A stretch of DNA of 64,000 nt from Shewanella sp. OMA3-2. Lineage in GTDB: Bacteria > Pseudomonadota > Gammaproteobacteria > Enterobacterales > Shewanellaceae. The notes beneath the pieces were generated by a model. That model ran no database searches, was not told the origin of the DNA, and worked only from the letters and a program-made list of their open reading frames with translations. The position numbers and the translations under genes were made by a program. Positions within the stretch are counted from its first letter, which is position 1. Each line of letters begins with the position of its first letter. The stretch spans positions 1,748,001 through 1,812,000 of the forward strand of contig NZ_CP090974.1 in NCBI RefSeq assembly GCF_021513195.1, read 5' to 3'. This document shows, in pieces, positions 25,448 to 35,780 of this stretch.

Positions 25448-26815
25448 ATGACCCAACAGGTTCAAATATCTCAGCAAGATAGTGCGTTAACGCAATCTGC
25501 AGCGTCCCCTCAAAAAGAGGTTATAAAGCAAGATTACGCCACTCGGCTAGGTGAATTGTCGACGCTATTAAGGTTAACTCAACCTTTATGGCAGGTGGTG
25601 GCGTTTGATTGCAAGCACTTACCTTGGCAGCAAGCATTTCCGACATTAGCTGCAAAGTTATGGCACATTCCAGACGCGGATATTGATCTTATAGACAGTA
25701 ATCCCTCATTATTGTTAAGCCGTTTACTGCCTGCATTACAGCAGGATTTTCAAGCAGCCAAACAGCAGCAGACTTTAAGTTTACTGCCGTTACTAAAGTG
25801 TCATGCCTATGAGTTGGCTGCCAAAATAAATCAGCCAATTGATGAGTCTTCACTCAAACATTTTCGTGGCCATATTAAAGGCCGTAAATGGCAGCAAATT
25901 ATGGCTTTTACCGAACGTGTTTTTGCCGAACAGATTGCTGACTACACAGATACTGATAACAATGACCATCTTCCTGTACTTGAGTGGTGCGCGGGGAAGG
26001 GGCATTTAGGCCGATTAATAGCCAAAACACAACAGCGTTCAGTGACCAGTTTAGAGTGGCAACAGGATCTCTGTGAACAGGGGCAGTCTTTTGCTGAACA
26101 ATGGCAGTTAGACCAGCAATTTATTTGTGCAGATGCGTTTGCCGATGTTGGCGTAAAGCGTTCGCCGATTACGTCCAAGCAACATGCTGTGGCTTTACAT
26201 GCTTGTGGCGATTTACATGTTCGTTTGCTTCGTTTGGCGAGTGAAGCAGGCACCCAGATTATTTCAATTTCTCCCTGTTGTTATCATTTGATCCAAGATA
26301 GCCATTATCAAGCATTATCAAGTACCGCAAAACAAGCTGAATTGAGCTTGTCTCGGCATGACTTACAATTGCCATTACAGCAAAGTGTGATTGCCAATCA
26401 AAAACACAATGCCCTAAGACAACAAGAAATTGCATGGCGTTTAGGGTTTGATAGTTTGCAGAGAATGGTGCGTCAAACGGATCAATATTTGCCTGTACCT
26501 ACCATCAAGCAAAGTCAGTTAGCAGGCAAGTTTAGTGACTTTTGTTTTTGGGCGGCGGCCCAGAAAAATATATCGATACCCAGTGATACTATTTTTGATG
26601 ATTATCTTCAGCAAGGGGTCACTCGCCAAAAACTAACTCAACGGATCGATTTGGTCAGGCACTTATTCAGACAAGCTATCGAGCAATGGTTGTTATTAGA
26701 TAGAGTGTGTTTTTTAACCGAACAAGGTTATAAGGTAACACTGACGCAATTTTGTCCAACTGAAGTTACCCCAAGAAATGCCCTAATTCATGCCCATAAA
26801 ACACATTTGGTTTAA
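25448..26815 (+). CDS. class I SAM-dependent methyltransferase (Methyltransf_32 type)
   Basis: The ATG at 25448 is chosen; the longer frame from TTG 25397 would overlap the divergent promoter region. 455 residues. LEWCAGKGHLGRLIAKT is the SAM-binding motif I; VALHACGDLHVRLLRLA and ISISPCCYHLI match the Methyltransf_32 pattern (HACGD and a CCYH motif) that occurs in RNA methyltransferase-like proteins. Residues 1-190 carry an extra N-terminal domain. The substrate is unknown; RNA is a guess from family resemblance. Confidence 0.78.
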   Translation: MTQQVQISQQDSALTQSAASPQKEVIKQDYATRLGELSTLLRLTQPLWQVVAFDCKHLPWQQAFPTLAAKLWHIPDADIDLIDSNPSLLLSRLLPALQQDFQAAKQQQTLSLLPLLKCHAYELAAKINQPIDESSLKHFRGHIKGRKWQQIMAFTERVFAEQIADYTDTDNNDHLPVLEWCAGKGHLGRLIAKTQQRSVTSLEWQQDLCEQGQSFAEQWQLDQQFICADAFADVGVKRSPITSKQHAVALHACGDLHVRLLRLASEAGTQIISISPCCYHLIQDSHYQALSSTAKQAELSLSRHDLQLPLQQSVIANQKHNALRQQEIAWRLGFDSLQRMVRQTDQYLPVPTIKQSQLAGKFSDFCFWAAAQKNISIPSDTIFDDYLQQGVTRQKLTQRIDLVRHLFRQAIEQWLLLDRVCFLTEQGYKVTLTQFCPTEVTPRNALIHAHKTHLV

Positions 26816-27119
26816 TTTATGCTATTAAGCTTTTGTTTAAACTGTTTTATTTTATAAAAGTCTGATTGATTCAGTTATCTAGCGCAAACTTAACTAACAG
26901 CAAGCGAATAATTAAATAGCAAAACTCAGTGAGTTTTAACGGTTTTTTATTGCAGTTTTAAGCCATTCTTGTTCAAATGTCGGGTTATTAGTGAATGACA
27001 ACAAATCAAGCCACCTAACAGTGATGTTAATCTAATAACATCTTGGTATTAATGACCCTGTGCTTTGGATATGTAAACCAAATCTGAGTGGTATTGAATA
27101 AAAGTGAACAAATGGTTTA
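26816..27119. other. gap before oleA with a terminator-like hairpin
   Basis: AAAACTC, AGT, GAGTTTT (26921-26937) followed by AACGGTTTTTT could end the methyltransferase transcript. The remainder presumably carries the ole promoter. No gene is seen. Confidence 0.45.
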
Positions 27120-28169
27120 ATGAAATACTCTCGTGTGTTTATCAATAGTCTGGCTTATGAGCTAGCGCCTCAAATCGTCTCAAGTCTGGATCTCGAATCT
27201 CGTCTTGCACCTTTATATCAAAAGTTTCGTATTCCTATGGGGCAACTTGCAGCCTTAACTGGCATCACTGAACGTCGTTGGTGGCCCAAAGGTTATCGAC
27301 TCTCTGACGGTGCAATTGCCGCTGCAAATAAAGCCGTTAATGAAACTGGCATCAATGTGAGCGACTTAGGGGCTGTGGTTTATACCGGAGTGTGTCGTGA
27401 TCAACACGAACCCGCTACAGCTTGCCGTATTGCAGCTAAGTTAGGCGTGTCTAAAGACACCGCTATTTATGATATCAGCAACGCATGTTTAGGTGTTTTA
27501 TCCGGTATTTTAGATATTGCTAACCGTATTGAGCTAGGACAAATTAAAGCCGGTATGGTGGTGTCCTGTGAATCTGCGCGCGATATCGTTGAAGCCACCA
27601 TTGACCATATGTTAGCTGAGCCCACTATGCAAAATTTTGCTCAGTCATTAGCAACCTTAACCGGTGGCTCTGGCGCGGTGGCAGTGATTTTGACTGATGG
27701 CAGTTTACCGCTTAAAAATACCCGTCAGCACCAATTATTAGGCGCAAGTCATCTTTCTGCGCCTGAACATCACAATTTATGCGAGTGGGGCTTACAAGAA
27801 GCCGGCCATATGTTGTACCGCGAGTTTATGCGTACCGATGCGGTAACCTTGTTAAAAGAAGGCGTCGACTTAGCTAAACACACCTGGGATCACTTTCTTG
27901 AACAACGTGATTGGGTGGTGGAGCAAGTTGATAAGGTTATTTGCCATCAGGTAGGTGCATCTAATCGTAGGCAAGTGTTGAATGCGTTAAATATTCCGCA
28001 AGAAAAAGAATATCCAACCTACCAAACCTTAGGCAATATGGGCACGGTCTCATTGCCTGTTACTGCGGCAATCGCCCATGATGAAGGTTTTTTATGTCAA
28101 GGTGATCAGGTTAGCTTTTTAGGTATAGGCAGTGGTTTGAACTGCATGATGTTAGGGATTAAGTGGTAA
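27120..28169 (+). CDS. oleA: OleA: acyl-CoA head-to-head condensing enzyme
   Basis: 349 residues, thiolase-superfamily fold. The catalytic Cys is C123 in DISNACLGVL, with H276 (VICHQVGASN) and N306 (TLGNMGTV) completing the triad. E97 (RDQHEPAT) matches the Glu that acts as base in characterised OleA. It joins two fatty acyl-CoAs by non-decarboxylative Claisen condensation to a long beta-keto acid. It is the first of oleA-B-C-D, all on the plus strand. In Shewanella the pathway yields a polyunsaturated C31 olefin derived from membrane fatty acyl chains. Confidence 0.95.
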   Translation: MKYSRVFINSLAYELAPQIVSSLDLESRLAPLYQKFRIPMGQLAALTGITERRWWPKGYRLSDGAIAAANKAVNETGINVSDLGAVVYTGVCRDQHEPATACRIAAKLGVSKDTAIYDISNACLGVLSGILDIANRIELGQIKAGMVVSCESARDIVEATIDHMLAEPTMQNFAQSLATLTGGSGAVAVILTDGSLPLKNTRQHQLLGASHLSAPEHHNLCEWGLQEAGHMLYREFMRTDAVTLLKEGVDLAKHTWDHFLEQRDWVVEQVDKVICHQVGASNRRQVLNALNIPQEKEYPTYQTLGNMGTVSLPVTAAIAHDEGFLCQGDQVSFLGIGSGLNCMMLGIKW

Positions 28170-28234
28170 AAATCCCTTATTAATTGAACACAACTCATTG
28201 AAGATAAAAAAATAAGCATTCAATAGGACACATC

Positions 28235-29128
28235 ATGACGTCGCATATAGAACAACTAAAAGCGCTATTACCATTTAAACATCATTTTTTAGACCGCAAT
28301 GGTCATCAGCTGCATTACATTAATGAAGGCTTGGGTGAGCCTGTTGTTATGGTGCATGGTAATCCAAGTTGGAGTTACTATTATCGTAATTTAGTCAGTG
28401 CCTTAAGTGTTGACCATCAATGTATTGTGCCAGACCATATGGGTTGTGGCTTGTCTGACAAACCCAATGATCCTGATTATGATTATACCCTTAGTAATCG
28501 TATTGATGATTTAGAAGCGTTATTAGACAGTTTAGACATTACTGAAAACATCACTTTAGTGTGTCACGATTGGGGCGGGATGATAGGCACAGGGTTTGCC
28601 GCGCGTCACCCTGAGCGGATTAAACGGTTAGTGTATTTAAATACCGCAGCGTTTCATTTGCCAAAATCTAAGCCGTTTCCCTGGGCATTGTGGATTTGTC
28701 GCGAAACCTTATTAGGCACCTTATTAGTGCGCGGTTTAAACGCTTTCTCAGCTGCGGCATCTTATGTGGGTGTTAAACGTAAGCCGATGGATAAAGCGGT
28801 ACGTGAAGCCTATGTTGCGCCGTTTAACTCGTGGAACAATCGTATTTCGACCATTCGTTTTGTGCAAGATATTCCATTAAAAGCTGGCGATCGTAACTTT
28901 GATTTAGTCACTGATATTGGTGACAGCTTAGCTAAATTTGCTGATGTGCCCACTTTGATTTGTTTTGGGCTACAGGATTTTGTGTTTGATAAACATTTTT
29001 TAGCTGAGTGGCGAGTGCGTATGCCCCATGCTGAAGTGCATGAGTTTGAAGACTGTGGACATTATATTTTGGAAGACGCCAGTGATGATGTTATTGAGCT
29101 AATCCAAAGATTTATCAAACAAAACTAA
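28235..29128 (+). CDS. oleB: OleB: beta-lactone decarboxylase
   Basis: 297 residues, an alpha/beta hydrolase of the haloalkane-dehalogenase type. The oxyanion region is VMVHGNPSWSYYYRNLV, the nucleophile is D112 in VCHDWGGMIG, and the late His is in DCGHYILED. In the pathway it opens the cis-beta-lactone made by OleC and releases CO2, leaving a cis olefin. It starts 65 bp after oleA. A strong intrinsic terminator begins inside its stop codon, so oleC and oleD may be expressed at a lower level or from a separate promoter. Confidence 0.94.
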   Translation: MTSHIEQLKALLPFKHHFLDRNGHQLHYINEGLGEPVVMVHGNPSWSYYYRNLVSALSVDHQCIVPDHMGCGLSDKPNDPDYDYTLSNRIDDLEALLDSLDITENITLVCHDWGGMIGTGFAARHPERIKRLVYLNTAAFHLPKSKPFPWALWICRETLLGTLLVRGLNAFSAAASYVGVKRKPMDKAVREAYVAPFNSWNNRISTIRFVQDIPLKAGDRNFDLVTDIGDSLAKFADVPTLICFGLQDFVFDKHFLAEWRVRMPHAEVHEFEDCGHYILEDASDDVIELIQRFIKQN

Positions 29129-29148
29129 AGGCTCTTCGGAGCCTTTTT
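29126..29148 (+). terminator. intrinsic terminator between oleB and oleC
   Basis: AAAGGCTC, the stable tetraloop TTCG, and GAGCCTTTTT directly overlap the oleB TAA. This is a textbook terminator inside what is usually treated as a single operon. Confidence 0.85.
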
Positions 29149-29243
29149 CATTAAAGACTTAAGCATTTTTATCGGTAATAACGGCAAATTGATTTAATTG
29201 GCATTATTTTTTATTCCACTTTGATTAAGTAACTCAGCTATTT

Positions 29244-30986
29244 ATGACTAACATAACATCTTTGCCTGATCCTACAGCGGTTCAGCACACCCAGCCTGAC
29301 TCAGTGATTGAATATGCTAATTTGTGTCAGCATTTAGTAAATGCCGCTATGCATAGTCCTGATTTATTAGCGGTTGCCGTGCAACAGGCTAAAGGTCACG
29401 GACAATATCAATACCAAGAGTTAACCTTTGCCGAACTGGATAAACAATCCGACGAGATGGCCTATAAGCTAAACGCAGCAGGTATTAAACGGGGCATGAA
29501 AGCGGTATTAATGGTGACGCCAAGTATCGCTTTTTTTAATCTCACTTTCGCCCTTTTTAAAGCCGGTATTATTCCTATTTTAGTCGACCCAGGCATGGGG
29601 GTTAATAATCTAAAGCAATGCTTTATTGAAGCCAAACCTGACGCATTTATTGGTATTCCTAAAGCGCATATAGCAAGGCGTGTACTCGGTTGGGGTAAAA
29701 AGTCAGTCAAGTATTGCATTAATGTGGGCGGTAATAGAATTCAGCGCTGGCTAGCCGGTTGCCTCAGTATTGAGTCGTTAAAGCAGGTCAATGGTACCCA
29801 GTACAATCGTTATCCCATGGTGAGATTAGCCGAAGATGACATGGCTGCAATTCTGTTTACCAGTGGCAGTACCGGCACGCCTAAAGGCGTAGTTTACAGT
29901 CATAAAATGTTTGAGGCTCAAATCAGTGCCTTAAAAAATGACTATGGCATTAGCGTCGGCGAACGCGATCTAGCCACTTTTCCGCTGTTTTCTTTGTTTG
30001 GCCCCGCATTAGGCATGGCATCTATTGTGCCAGACATGGACGCCAGTAAACCTATTACCGCTAACCCTGCACATTTATTTGCCGCCATAACCCAATATCA
30101 ATGCAGTAATATGTTTGTTAATCCGGCATTACTTGAGCGTTTAGGCAAAGCGGGTGAGTTAAGTCAGCACAAATTATCCAGCGTAAAACGGGTAATATCC
30201 GCCGGTGCGCCGGCAACCATTTCTTCCATTAAATGTTTTAGCCACATGCTTAACCAAGGGGTTGAGGTATTAAACTCTTACGGTGCCACAGAGTCTTTAC
30301 CCATCAGTAAAATAACCAGCAATGCATTGTTTGCTACCACTGAGCAAACAGATAACGGCGGCGGGATATGCGTTGGCAAAGCGATTGACGGCGTTGAGCT
30401 AGCGATAATCGATATTACCGAAGCTGCCATTACAAATTGGGATAGCAGCTTAGCATTACCAGCCAATCAAATAGGGGAAATTGTGGTTAAAGGCCCTATG
30501 GTGAGTCAGCAATATTATCAACGCGATAGCGCCACTGTTAGCGCCAAAATAGCTGATGGCTCTGTTGTGCGTCATCGTATGGGCGATGTTGGCTACCTTG
30601 ATGATAATGGCTTATTGTGGATGTGCGGCCGTAAAGCACACCGAGTCGATGCCACAGTGGCTGGGGTATTGAATAAGCGCTATTTTTCTATTCCCTGTGA
30701 GCGAGTATTTAATACTCATCCACAAGTCATGCGGTCGGCTTTAGTGGCGGTTAATGTTAATGGTAATATTGTGCCACTTTTGTGTATTGAACTTGATAAA
30801 GCCATCGTGTGTTCAACCTCAAAAGTGCTTTATCAACAACTGCTTGAACTTGCGATTAAATATTCACATACCCAAGGGATTAATCGCTTTTTAATTCATC
30901 CCGACTTTCCAGTTGATGTGCGTCATAATGCTAAAATATTTCGTGAAAAACTGGCCGTTTGGGCACAAAAAAAGTGGAAAGAGTAA
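29244..30986 (+). CDS. oleC: OleC: beta-lactone synthetase (AMP-ligase family)
   Basis: 580 residues of the ANL adenylate-forming family. The phosphate-binding loop is [18 protein letters not shown] (about 204-221), the motif A5 region is [11 protein letters not shown], and the hinge region is [27 protein letters not shown]. It activates the beta-hydroxy acid made by OleD with ATP and closes it to a beta-lactone. Its TAA overlaps the oleD ATG (TAATG), so oleCD are translationally coupled. It follows oleB by 115 bp containing a terminator. Confidence 0.95.
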   Translation: MTNITSLPDPTAVQHTQPDSVIEYANLCQHLVNAAMHSPDLLAVAVQQAKGHGQYQYQELTFAELDKQSDEMAYKLNAAGIKRGMKAVLMVTPSIAFFNLTFALFKAGIIPILVDPGMGVNNLKQCFIEAKPDAFIGIPKAHIARRVLGWGKKSVKYCINVGGNRIQRWLAGCLSIESLKQVNGTQYNRYPMVRLAEDDMAAILFTSGSTGTPKGVVYSHKMFEAQISALKNDYGISVGERDLATFPLFSLFGPALGMASIVPDMDASKPITANPAHLFAAITQYQCSNMFVNPALLERLGKAGELSQHKLSSVKRVISAGAPATISSIKCFSHMLNQGVEVLNSYGATESLPISKITSNALFATTEQTDNGGGICVGKAIDGVELAIIDITEAAITNWDSSLALPANQIGEIVVKGPMVSQQYYQRDSATVSAKIADGSVVRHRMGDVGYLDDNGLLWMCGRKAHRVDATVAGVLNKRYFSIPCERVFNTHPQVMRSALVAVNVNGNIVPLLCIELDKAIVCSTSKVLYQQLLELAIKYSHTQGINRFLIHPDFPVDVRHNAKIFREKLAVWAQKKWKE

Positions 30987-32056
30987 TGATAGTAAATACA
31001 CCCGCTTTGAGCGATTATCATGTTGATGAAAAAGCCGCGTTACAAAAGCTAAAACACACAGTCTCTAAGGTGTTTGTCACGGGCGCAGGCGGATTTTTGG
31101 GCTTTGCCATATGTCAGCGCCTAGTTGCAGTGGGTATTGAGGTTGTCGGCTTTGCCCGCGGTGATTATCCAAAGCTGAAAAACATCGGGGTTAATTTAGT
31201 TCAAGGTGACATTGCTAATTTACCGCATTTAAAGCATGCGATGCAGGGGTGCGATTTAGTGTTTCATGTAGCCTCAAAAGCGGGAGTCTGGGGCAGTAAA
31301 CAAAGCTACTTTTCACCGAATGTTGACGGTGCCCAGAATGTCATTACCGCATGTCAGGACTTAGGCATTCAAGCTGTAGTTTATACCAGCACCCCAAGTG
31401 TGACCTTTGCTGGCGTCGATGAAAATGGCATTAATGAGCAAGCTCCCTATGCCAAACACTACTTAAACTATTACGGTGAATCTAAGGCTATTGCCGAAAA
31501 AATGATGCTTGAGGCGAATAGTGCCACGTTAAAAACCACTGCACTGCGACCACATCTTATCTGGGGGCCAAGCGATCCTCATCTTGTTCCCCGAGTGATT
31601 GAGCGTGCTAAAGCAGGGCGCTTAAAGCTTGTTGGTCGACAAGATAAGTTAGTCGATACCATTTATGTTGATAATGCGGCCTATGCCCATATTCTAGCTG
31701 CGGTTGATTTAACCTCAGCGGCCAAGTCCGCAGGTAAAGCGTATTTTTTAAGTAATGATCAACCAATTACCATGGCGCAAATGCTCAATAAAATACTCGC
31801 CTGCGTCGACTTGCCGCCGGTTAGCAAGCGAGTACCTGCAGGGCTAGCCTATGGCGTTGGGGCACTGCTTGAATCGGTTTATTTGGCATTAAATAAAACC
31901 GAAGAGCCGATAATGACCAAGTTTGTCGCCAAGCAGTTATCAACCAGTCATTATTTTGATATAAGCGCCGCTAAGCAAGATTTAGGCTATCAGCCGTTGA
32001 TATCGATTGATGAAGGCATGCAGCGATTAGCTGATTCGCTAACCAGTGCGCTGTAG
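30986..32056 (+). CDS. oleD: OleD: NADPH-dependent beta-keto acid reductase
   Basis: The ATG at 30986 overlaps the oleC stop by one base; the TTG at 30959 lies inside oleC and is not needed. 356 residues, extended short-chain dehydrogenase/reductase. The Rossmann motif is VFVTGAGGFLGFAICQRL (about 37-54), and the catalytic YxxxK is in NYYGESKAIAEK. It reduces the OleA product to the beta-hydroxy acid used by OleC. Last gene of the cluster. Confidence 0.94.
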   Translation: MIVNTPALSDYHVDEKAALQKLKHTVSKVFVTGAGGFLGFAICQRLVAVGIEVVGFARGDYPKLKNIGVNLVQGDIANLPHLKHAMQGCDLVFHVASKAGVWGSKQSYFSPNVDGAQNVITACQDLGIQAVVYTSTPSVTFAGVDENGINEQAPYAKHYLNYYGESKAIAEKMMLEANSATLKTTALRPHLIWGPSDPHLVPRVIERAKAGRLKLVGRQDKLVDTIYVDNAAYAHILAAVDLTSAAKSAGKAYFLSNDQPITMAQMLNKILACVDLPPVSKRVPAGLAYGVGALLESVYLALNKTEEPIMTKFVAKQLSTSHYFDISAAKQDLGYQPLISIDEGMQRLADSLTSAL

Positions 32057-32205
32057 TTTATGCCGTTAATCAGTTCGCTACACGTTTGACACACAGGCGG
32101 ATATGCAGACTTTAGTGTAATTTACTGTTCATCCTTTTAAGGTATGCTGCTAGCTAATTTACCGTCGCGCCTTATTTACTATCAATACTATAAGGAAGTA
32201 GTGTT

Positions 32206-32721
32206 ATGAATATCACACCCGTTATTTTATTCTCAAGCGCCCTATTATTAGCTTGCCGCCGCAGTCTATTGCTGATTATTACTAGTTTGACTATGATTCA
32301 AGTAGGGCATGCTATTCCGTTAAATGATCAGCTTGAAGCGTTTTATGCCGAAAAAAATCAAGTTAACACTCACACTTTGGTTGGCACATGGGAGTTAATC
32401 TCAGGCCAATATCTTGACGATAAACAGCAGTGGATCGATTATAAAAGTCTGCATTTAACGTCGCTCAAAATCATATCTAAAAGTCATTTCAGTTTTACCA
32501 CGATGAAGTCTGTCCAGGGCACTAAACAATTTTGGGCAGCAGGAACCGGCACTTATCAGCTTACCGACAAATTTTATATCGAAAAACCTGCACTGAATTC
32601 ATTTGGAGTCGCTGAAGATGAAAGCTTCAAATTTGAATATCAGCTTAAGCAAAACCAATTACATACAAAGCGTATTGAAAATGGTGTGTTAAAAGAACAA
32701 GAAGTGTGGCAACGAATTTAA
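32206..32721 (+). CDS. exported lipocalin-like protein
   Basis: 171 residues. The N-terminus has two hydrophobic stretches (about 5-16 and 20-35) consistent with a signal peptide; an alternative is lipid anchoring at the early Cys (LLLAC). From residue 55 the pattern LVGTWELISGQYLDDKQQW followed by short beta strands resembles the lipocalin-like 5 family. AAGGA precedes the ATG by 9 bases. Ligand and role are unknown. It follows oleD by 150 bp but need not belong to the pathway. Confidence 0.65.
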   Translation: MNITPVILFSSALLLACRRSLLLIITSLTMIQVGHAIPLNDQLEAFYAEKNQVNTHTLVGTWELISGQYLDDKQQWIDYKSLHLTSLKIISKSHFSFTTMKSVQGTKQFWAAGTGTYQLTDKFYIEKPALNSFGVAEDESFKFEYQLKQNQLHTKRIENGVLKEQEVWQRI

Positions 32722-32744
32722 TCAAAACGCGTTATGTGGGTTTG

Positions 32745-32903
32745 TTAAAGGTGGGGCAATAGGGATTGTTTAAGTTGTTCTCGAATCGAGCCTAATAACC
32801 GATTATTTTCATAAGTTCGCCTGCTTTTATTTATATTTTCGTTTTCATACAGTTGTAATTGTTTCAGGCTGATTGACCAGTCATCAGGTTGTAAATCATT
32901 CAT
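32745..32903 (-). CDS. possible small hypothetical protein (52 aa)
   Basis: ATG at 32903 to TAA at 32745 encodes MNDLQPDDWSISLKQLQLYE and a basic C-terminal helix ending QLKQSLLPHL. The composition looks like a real helical protein, but there is no clear ribosome site. It could equally be the tail of a decayed gene. Not recognised. Confidence 0.35.
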   Translation of the reverse strand: MNDLQPDDWSISLKQLQLYENENINKSRRTYENNRLLGSIREQLKQSLLPHL

Positions 32904-33122
32904 AGGTAGTAGGTGCTATTAAGGCGGTTTTTTGATAAGTTGTTTATTCTATAAGTATTTTTTAGCATGGAAGTAGAGAAATAATATTCAAAATTTTTTG
33001 CACGCTTTATTTTGCGATTATTGAGGTGAAAAGTACTTTACATCAATGATATAGTAAATGTAGTATTTTATTAATCAATAACTTAAACGACCGACATTGA
33101 ATGATGCGCCGTTGAATAAGCT

Positions 33123-33614
33123 GTTAGGTCTTAGGTTGAGGTTCCCAATGCGTTTGATACTTACCGCGATTCTTATGCTTCAGCTCTCATCTTGCGCTTC
33201 CTTGCCAAAGGGTCCACTCATGTTGACAAGCTCTGATTTCTTTCACCTGAAGTTTCTCGAAGGTCGTTGGGAAGGAACGGGACCTGATGGAAAACCATTC
33301 TATGAAGAGTACAGCTTTTCAAGTGAATCACAGATGGAATCGAGTCGTTTTGCAGATTCGAGTTTTCGCGAGGTGAAAGACGGTAGCTCTGTGACGTTGA
33401 AAGAAGGTCGAATCACTTCACAGTGGAATGAGTTCACTTGGTCGGCCTCAACGATTTCGCCAGGCAAAGCTTGTTTCGAGCCGATCAACGCACCAAGTTC
33501 GTTCTGTTGGGAAAGTACTTCTGACTCTACGGTTGAGGTCACGCAACGCTGGAAGGACGAGAGCGGGACCGAGCAGAAGTATGTAGTTCCCATGCGTCGG
33601 CTTTAGGACCTAAC
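33123..33614 (+). mobile_element. possible stray integron-type gene cassette
   Basis: GTTAGGT (33123-33129) matches the integron core GTTRRRY and ACCTAAC (33608-33614) matches the inverse core RYYYAAC; they bracket one lipoprotein gene at typical cassette size. GCGCC-type motifs accompany both. I cannot find a full attC hairpin to the right, where an IS110-type remnant begins at 33681, so the element may be truncated or the match accidental. Confidence 0.3.
33148..33606 (+). CDS. putative lipoprotein (DUF6265-like)
   Basis: The ATG at 33148 follows GAGG and gives a clean lipoprotein signal (MRLILTAILMLQLSSC, lipobox LSSC); the frame extends upstream to a TTG at 33097 without a signal. The mature part begins with LEGRWEGTGPDGKPFYEEYSF, resembling DUF6265-type lipocalin-like domains. 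By eye its G+C is about 49 percent over 360 bases, above the gene before it. It is flanked by GTTAGGT (33123) and ACCTAAC (33608), which fit integron core-site patterns, suggesting an acquired gene. Function unknown. Confidence 0.65.
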   Translation: MRLILTAILMLQLSSCASLPKGPLMLTSSDFFHLKFLEGRWEGTGPDGKPFYEEYSFSSESQMESSRFADSSFREVKDGSSVTLKEGRITSQWNEFTWSASTISPGKACFEPINAPSSFCWESTSDSTVEVTQRWKDESGTEQKYVVPMRRL

Positions 33615-33678
33615 ATGGCGCTAAAGACAGTATTTTGAGATACAGGCTAACGAGATACTATGGCGTCAATAGTTAATT

Positions 33679-34163
<485 letters not shown>

Positions 34164-35348
34164 ATGCAAGACAACAAGCAAGCCAAATGGAATTTGGCGA
34201 CATTAGCAATTCATGGTGGTCATCAGCGTGAAGCCTTTGGTGCCCTAGTGACCCCACTTTACCAAAGTGCCACATTTGTATTTGATAGTGTAGAACAAGG
34301 TGGGGCTCGCTTTGCCGGAGACGAAGCTGGCTATATTTATACTCGTTTAGGTAATCCCACTACTTCAGAGCTTGAGCGTAAAATGGCGTTGCTAGAAGGA
34401 GCCGAAGACGCAGCGGCTTGTGCCTCTGGTATGGCTGCGGTATCAAGCGCGCTACTTACGCATTTACAAGCAGGTGATCATTTAGTCGCTTCTAAAGCTG
34501 TTTATGGTTGTACCTTTGCATTAATGACAACCCAATTAAGCCGTCTAGGCATCAAAGCAACCTTAGTCGACTTTGCTGATTTAGCAGCGATTGAAGCCGC
34601 TATTACCCCACAAACCAAAGTGCTTTTCTGTGAAACTCCAGTTAACCCCCATTTAGATGTGTTTGATTTAGCTGCCATGGCCAGTATTGCTAAAAAGCAT
34701 AAGCTGGTGTCGATTGTTGATAACACCTTTATGACGCCGTTATTGCAACAACCATTGGCGATGGGGATTGATATGGTGATCCATAGCGCGACTAAATATC
34801 TTAATGGTCATGGTGATGTGATAGCTGGCATAGTCTGTGGCAGTAGTGAGCATTTACATAAACTGAAATACGAAATATTAAAAGATTTTGGTGGGGTTAT
34901 TTCTCCCCACGATGCATGGCTTATTTTACGCGGTTTAAAAACCTTAGATGTGCGTTTAGCACGTCATTGTGACAATGCTGAAGTATTAGCAGAGTATTTA
35001 GATAAACATCCTGCATTTGGTAAGGTATTTTACCCAGGCCTTGCTAAACATGCCGGACACAAATTTATTGGTACGCAAATGAAACGTGCTGGTGGCGTTA
35101 TTGCCTTTGAGCTAAAGGGGGACAAGCAAGATGCGATGAAGTTTGTTAATCGTCTAGGTCTGTTTACCATTGCGGTGAGTTTGGGCGATGCCGAGTCACT
35201 TATTCAGCACCCAGCATCGATGACCCATTCACCTTATACACCTGAAGCTAGATTGGCAGCCAGGATAACTGATAACCTGTTACGGATTTCGGTTGGTCTT
35301 GAAAACGTTCAAGATCTGATTAATGACATTGAGCAAGCACTAAGCTAA
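34164..35348 (+). CDS. megL: methionine gamma-lyase
   Basis: 394 residues, Cys/Met-metabolism PLP family. Key residues fall at the same numbers as I remember for the Pseudomonas putida enzyme: Y59 and R61 (YTRLGNPT), Y114 and C116 (AVYGCTFAL), and the Schiff-base K211 (SATKYLNGHGDV). The Cys at 116 favours methionine gamma-lyase over cystathionine gamma-synthase or beta-lyase. It splits methionine into methanethiol, 2-oxobutyrate and ammonia. AGGAGAA precedes the ATG. The gene is transcribed alone. Confidence 0.92.
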   Translation: MQDNKQAKWNLATLAIHGGHQREAFGALVTPLYQSATFVFDSVEQGGARFAGDEAGYIYTRLGNPTTSELERKMALLEGAEDAAACASGMAAVSSALLTHLQAGDHLVASKAVYGCTFALMTTQLSRLGIKATLVDFADLAAIEAAITPQTKVLFCETPVNPHLDVFDLAAMASIAKKHKLVSIVDNTFMTPLLQQPLAMGIDMVIHSATKYLNGHGDVIAGIVCGSSEHLHKLKYEILKDFGGVISPHDAWLILRGLKTLDVRLARHCDNAEVLAEYLDKHPAFGKVFYPGLAKHAGHKFIGTQMKRAGGVIAFELKGDKQDAMKFVNRLGLFTIAVSLGDAESLIQHPASMTHSPYTPEARLAARITDNLLRISVGLENVQDLINDIEQALS

Positions 35349-35780
35349 TTGCTAGATGTTAAATATAAGATTTTATTGGTCTTATGTTAATTGTGTCAGT
35401 TGCGTATGTAGTCAGTGGATAGAATAATTGCAGCTTGTATCCAACTTGCTGCATAAGTTCTGGCACGATATCAACAAAGTGAGTTCTTGGCAGTTTTCGA
35501 TTCAATATCTCAGCACCTAATACACCGTGGCAGCAGCAACAATCCCAAACCTGCTCGGGGGGATCATATTGATAATTTGACCCAAACGGTGACTGAGCTT
35601 CATATTATCAATTTCAGTCAACTTGATTTAAAAAACAGGATTGCAACGGCAAAAATACTGGTTCGCTAGCGCAGATAATCTCGATTTATATAGATATTAG
35701 CGTGATTCTTCCATAAAATGGCAAGTTAACTTTTTTGCCGCTATCTTGACCATTTTCAGCGGCGCACTTGGGTGTAATGA
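35349..35780. other. gap with a possible ORF remnant
   Basis: A 60-codon plus-strand frame (35487-35669, TTG start) reads AVFDSISQHLIHRGSSN and ends LDLKNRIATAKILVR. It has no ribosome site and no family I can name, so it may be the tail of a lost gene or chance. No other feature is visible before the helicase gene. Confidence 0.3.
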
